From DAIDKA01 sp036521075 (GTDB lineage: Bacteria > Pseudomonadota > Gammaproteobacteria > Steroidobacterales > Steroidobacteraceae): a stretch of 64,000 bases of DNA. The notes below the pieces were generated by a model, which was given only the letters and a program-made list of their open reading frames with translations, was not told the DNA's origin and did no database searches. Shown here in pieces: positions 61,621-64,000 of this stretch. The stretch spans positions 62,001-126,000 of the forward strand of contig DATDIL010000147.1 of the NCBI GenBank assembly GCA_036521075.1, read 5' to 3'. A program made the position numbers and the translations under genes. Every line of letters starts with the position of its first letter. Positions within the stretch are counted from its first letter, which is position 1.

Positions 61621-63138
61621 TCAAAGCGGCAGCTTGGAATGCACGGCCTGCTGGACCAGGTGGTGCACCGAAACTTCCATGATGTGGAGGAGGGGTGCCG
61701 GGTACACGCCCAGCAGCAGCACCGCCACCGCGAGCACGCCCAGCACCAGGAATTCGCGTCCGTTCAGGTCCTTGAGCGCAGCGACATGACTGTTGGTCAC
61801 CGGTCCGAACACCACGCGTTTGACCATCCACAGGGTGTACGCGGCGCCCAGGATCAGCGTCAGTGCTGCCAGAAAGGCGTACCAGAAGCTCGCTTTGAAG
61901 GCGGCGATGATGACCAGGAACTCCCCGACAAAGCCCGAAGTGCCCGGCAGCCCCGAGTTTGCCATGCCAAAGAAAACCATCAGGGCAGCGAAGTACGGCA
62001 TCACATTGACGACACCACCGTAGCTTGCGATCTCGCGGCTGTGCATCCGGTCATACAAGACGCCCACGCACAGGAACAGCGCTCCGGAGATCAGGCCGTG
62101 CGAGACCATCTGCACGATGGCGCCGTCCACGCCGAGCACCGCGCCGCTCAGCGCGCCGGTACTGGCAACCACCGCATAGATACCGAAGGTGCCCAGGGTC
62201 ACGAAGCCCATGTGTGCGATGGACGAATAAGCAATGAGCTTCTTCATGTCCTGCTGCACCATTGCGACAAAACCGATGTACACCACCGCGATCAGCGACA
62301 GGGCGATGATCAGCATCACCAGCTCCCGGCTCGCATCCGGGGTGATGGGCAAGCTGAAGCGCAGAAATCCGTATCCGCCCATCTTCAGCATGATGGCCGC
62401 CAGGATGACCGAACCGCCGGTGGGCGCCTCCACGTGCGCATCCGGCAGCCAGGTGTGCACCGGCCACATCGGCACCTTCACGGCGAAGGCCACCAGGAAG
62501 GCCAGGAAAATCCAGCGCTGCTCGATCAGGCTCAGCGGCAGGGACTGCAGCGCGGCGATCGCGTAGTCCTGTCCCTTCACGTACATATAGATGAGCGCCG
62601 CCAGCATCAGCACGGAACCCAGGAAGGTGTAGAGGAAGAACTTGATGGTTGCGTAGACGCGACGCGGACCGCCCCAGATGCCGATGATCAGGAACATCGG
62701 AATCAGCATCGCCTCCCAGAAGAAGTAGAACAGCAATGCGTCAGTGGCGCAGAACACCCCGATCATCAGCCCTTCCATGATCAGGAAGGCCGCGTAGTAC
62801 TGGGCGGGACGCTGGTCGATCACGGTCCAGGCGGCGATGATCACCGGAATGGTCATGAACGTCGTCAGCAGCACGAGCGGCAGCGAGATGCCATCAATGC
62901 CAATGCCGTAGAACGCGTTGAGCGAGGGAATCCAGGACAGCTTTTCGACGAACTGCATGCTCGCCGTGCTGGTATCGAAGCCGGTATAGGCGGGGATCGA
63001 TATCAGGAAGGTGGCCAGGGCCGCGAGCAACGCCACCCAGCGGCCGACGACGATGCAGCGCTCCCCCAACGCCAGCACCACCACTCCGGAACAGATGGGC
63101 AGCCAGATCAGAACCGACAGAAGACCAAAACCGTGCAT
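61621..63138 (-). CDS. nuoM: NADH-quinone oxidoreductase subunit M
   Basis: The 505-residue product (start ATG 63138) has LIGIWGGPRRVYATIKFFLYTFLGSVLML, VKVPMWPVHTWLPDAHVEAPTGGSVILA and MKKLIAYSSIAHMGFVTLG, the conserved blocks of NuoM. It forms a proton-translocating unit of complex I. The longer frame to 63192 was not used, because it overlaps nuoL and lacks a better start. nuoN starts 6 bases downstream of its stop. Confidence 0.95.
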   Translation of the reverse strand: MHGFGLLSVLIWLPICSGVVVLALGERCIVVGRWVALLAALATFLISIPAYTGFDTSTASMQFVEKLSWIPSLNAFYGIGIDGISLPLVLLTTFMTIPVIIAAWTVIDQRPAQYYAAFLIMEGLMIGVFCATDALLFYFFWEAMLIPMFLIIGIWGGPRRVYATIKFFLYTFLGSVLMLAALIYMYVKGQDYAIAALQSLPLSLIEQRWIFLAFLVAFAVKVPMWPVHTWLPDAHVEAPTGGSVILAAIMLKMGGYGFLRFSLPITPDASRELVMLIIALSLIAVVYIGFVAMVQQDMKKLIAYSSIAHMGFVTLGTFGIYAVVASTGALSGAVLGVDGAIVQMVSHGLISGALFLCVGVLYDRMHSREIASYGGVVNVMPYFAALMVFFGMANSGLPGTSGFVGEFLVIIAAFKASFWYAFLAALTLILGAAYTLWMVKRVVFGPVTNSHVAALKDLNGREFLVLGVLAVAVLLLGVYPAPLLHIMEVSVHHLVQQAVHSKLPL

Positions 63139-63157
63139 GTAAAGACCGCCCTTAGCC

Positions 63158-64000
63158 TTAGCGGACCAGGAACCAGCCCAGCAACAGGGCAAGTCCGATC
63201 ATGGTCCAGAACGCGTAGGTGTACAGAAAGCCGCTCTGCAGGTGCCGCAGCAGCCCACCGAACCAGCCCACTGAATTGGCAGTGCCGTTCACCATGCCGC
63301 CATCGATGAGTATCTGATCCCCCGCGCGCCACAACCCCTTCCCCAGACCACGCGCCAGCACGCATACGATGTTCTCGTTGAACCAGTCGAAGTAGAATTT
63401 GTTGACCAGCAGCGTGCGCAGCGGCGCCAGCACGCGGCCTGCCACGTCGGCCCATTCCGGTCTTTTCAGGAAGAACACCCAGGCGCTGATCACCCCCGCG
63501 AGTGCCAGCCAGAAAGCCGGCGCCATGAAGCCTTTGAGGGCGAAGGTGAGCCATAGCGGACCGTGCAGCTGCTCACCTACCCTGGCCATCACATCATTGG
63601 CCGGCAGTACGAAGATGGAGTGGCCAAAGTAGCCGCCGAACAGTACGGACTTCACGCACAGCGCGCCGATGACAACAGAAGGGATCGCCAGTGCCACCAG
63701 CGGACCACGCACCACCCAGGGGGTCTCGTGCGGAACCCCGCCATGCCCGTGATCATCATGGCCGTGCGCCGTCGCGTCGCGGAAACGCTCGGGCCCGTGG
63801 AAGGTCATGAACAGCATGCGGAAGGTGTACAGCGCCGTGATGAATACGCCGCCCAGCACGCACGCGTACGCGTAGCCTGCGCCCCAACGATGCGACTCAC
63901 CCACCGCCTCGATGATCGCGTCCTTGGAATAGAAGCCCGCGAAGAACGGCGTGCCGATCAGGGCCAGCGAGCCGATCCAGCTGGTGGCCGCCGTCCACGG
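63158..64000 (-). CDS. nuoL: NADH-quinone oxidoreductase subunit L, C-terminal part
   Basis: The window ends inside the gene (281 codons visible). The open frame runs to the last base with SWIGSLALIGTPFFAGFYSKDAIIEA, a conserved block of NuoL, followed by YACVLGGVFITALYTFRMLFMTFHG and a C-terminal pair of helices. His-rich sequence HGHDDHGHGGVPHE lies between two helices. NuoL forms the distal antiporter-like unit with the lateral helix. The start lies outside the window. nuoM begins 19 bases downstream. Confidence 0.95.
   Translation of the reverse strand, partial: PWTAATSWIGSLALIGTPFFAGFYSKDAIIEAVGESHRWGAGYAYACVLGGVFITALYTFRMLFMTFHGPERFRDATAHGHDDHGHGGVPHETPWVVRGPLVALAIPSVVIGALCVKSVLFGGYFGHSIFVLPANDVMARVGEQLHGPLWLTFALKGFMAPAFWLALAGVISAWVFFLKRPEWADVAGRVLAPLRTLLVNKFYFDWFNENIVCVLARGLGKGLWRAGDQILIDGGMVNGTANSVGWFGGLLRHLQSGFLYTYAFWTMIGLALLLGWFLVR

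Noticed and set aside
61639..63309. Long plus-strand frame of 556 codons
   Set aside because: It is antisense to nuoM, contains His/Gln/Arg-rich low-complexity sequence and no recognisable domain.
1..64000. CRISPR arrays, transposases, phage genes, tRNA and rRNA genes
   Set aside because: No regularly spaced repeats, DDE or integrase-like proteins, or tRNA-like cloverleaf motifs were seen in the intergenic parts; all are short.

Overview
The window is about 64 kb of GC-rich chromosomal DNA that is almost completely coding. It has a full Gram-negative character: two large TonB-dependent receptors, an OmpW-type porin, several predicted outer-membrane barrels, lipoproteins, a Tat-exported esterase and the distal nuo genes (nuoL, nuoM, nuoN). 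The mixture of TonB receptors, carboxylesterase, MFS carriers, DUF6152/DUF6644 membrane proteins and aromatic-ring cleavage genes suggests a catabolically versatile gammaproteobacterium, perhaps of the Steroidobacteraceae/Nevskiales type. That placement is an inference from gene content only. No rRNA, tRNA, CRISPR array, insertion sequence or prophage was recognised, and no stretch longer than 300 bases lacks a gene.

Region by region. 1-1116: the end of a LemA protein and a GIDE-domain protein with an EF-hand loop. 1020-4199: a secreted unknown protein and two SAM methyltransferases. 4215-10630: a TonB receptor and an alpha/beta hydrolase transcribed divergently from a region with inverted-repeat operators, followed by an MFS carrier and a Tat-exported carboxylesterase. 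10917-15042: a tight six-gene operon of secreted paralogs, a metallo-beta-lactamase-fold enzyme, a DUF6152 protein and two paralogous four-helix membrane proteins. 15059-18900: an operon for a PcpA/LinE-like extradiol dioxygenase, both 3-oxoadipate CoA-transferase subunits and a 3-oxoadipyl-CoA thiolase. 19073-26059: a MetE-like zinc protein, an M13 peptidase, a peptide symporter, an RNB nuclease and a LOG-family protein in overlapping order. 26162-32622: the trehalose genes treZ, treY and glgX. 32758-40260: a small lipoprotein, then a TonB receptor, DUF4331, lipoprotein, TPR, HupE/UreJ (with EF-hand) series. 40273-42053: an Lrp regulator divergent from a YxjG-like MetE protein. 42083-45440: predicted envelope proteins and a c-type cytochrome. 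45447-47381: an MscS channel and a fatty acid desaturase. 47613-53087: a five-gene operon (citryl-CoA lyase-like, CaiB/BaiF CoA-transferase, VOC, MetE-like, hydroxyquinol 1,2-dioxygenase-like) divergent from an IclR regulator. 53111-57330: MFS carrier, BlaI, BlaR1-like and O-methyltransferase. 57476-60168: a small secreted protein, a lipoprotein lipase-like hydrolase and OmpW. 60169-64000: nuoN, nuoM and partial nuoL.

The most striking observation is that the intergenic region in front of the IclR gene (52209-52242) and the one in front of the TonB receptor (6565-6598) carry the same operator architecture: 13-bp arms of almost the same sequence, 8 bases apart, in inverted orientation. A further copy of one arm lies before the alpha/beta hydrolase (6657-6669). 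This links loci 46 kb apart into one probable IclR regulon: outer-membrane uptake and ester hydrolysis at one end, ring cleavage and CoA chemistry at the other. Two closely related MetE-like zinc proteins sit beside the two ring-cleavage operons, which suggests a methyl- or thiol-transfer step in the catabolism of an aromatic compound. Both operons would converge on maleylacetate/3-oxoadipate, but maleylacetate reductase is not in this window.
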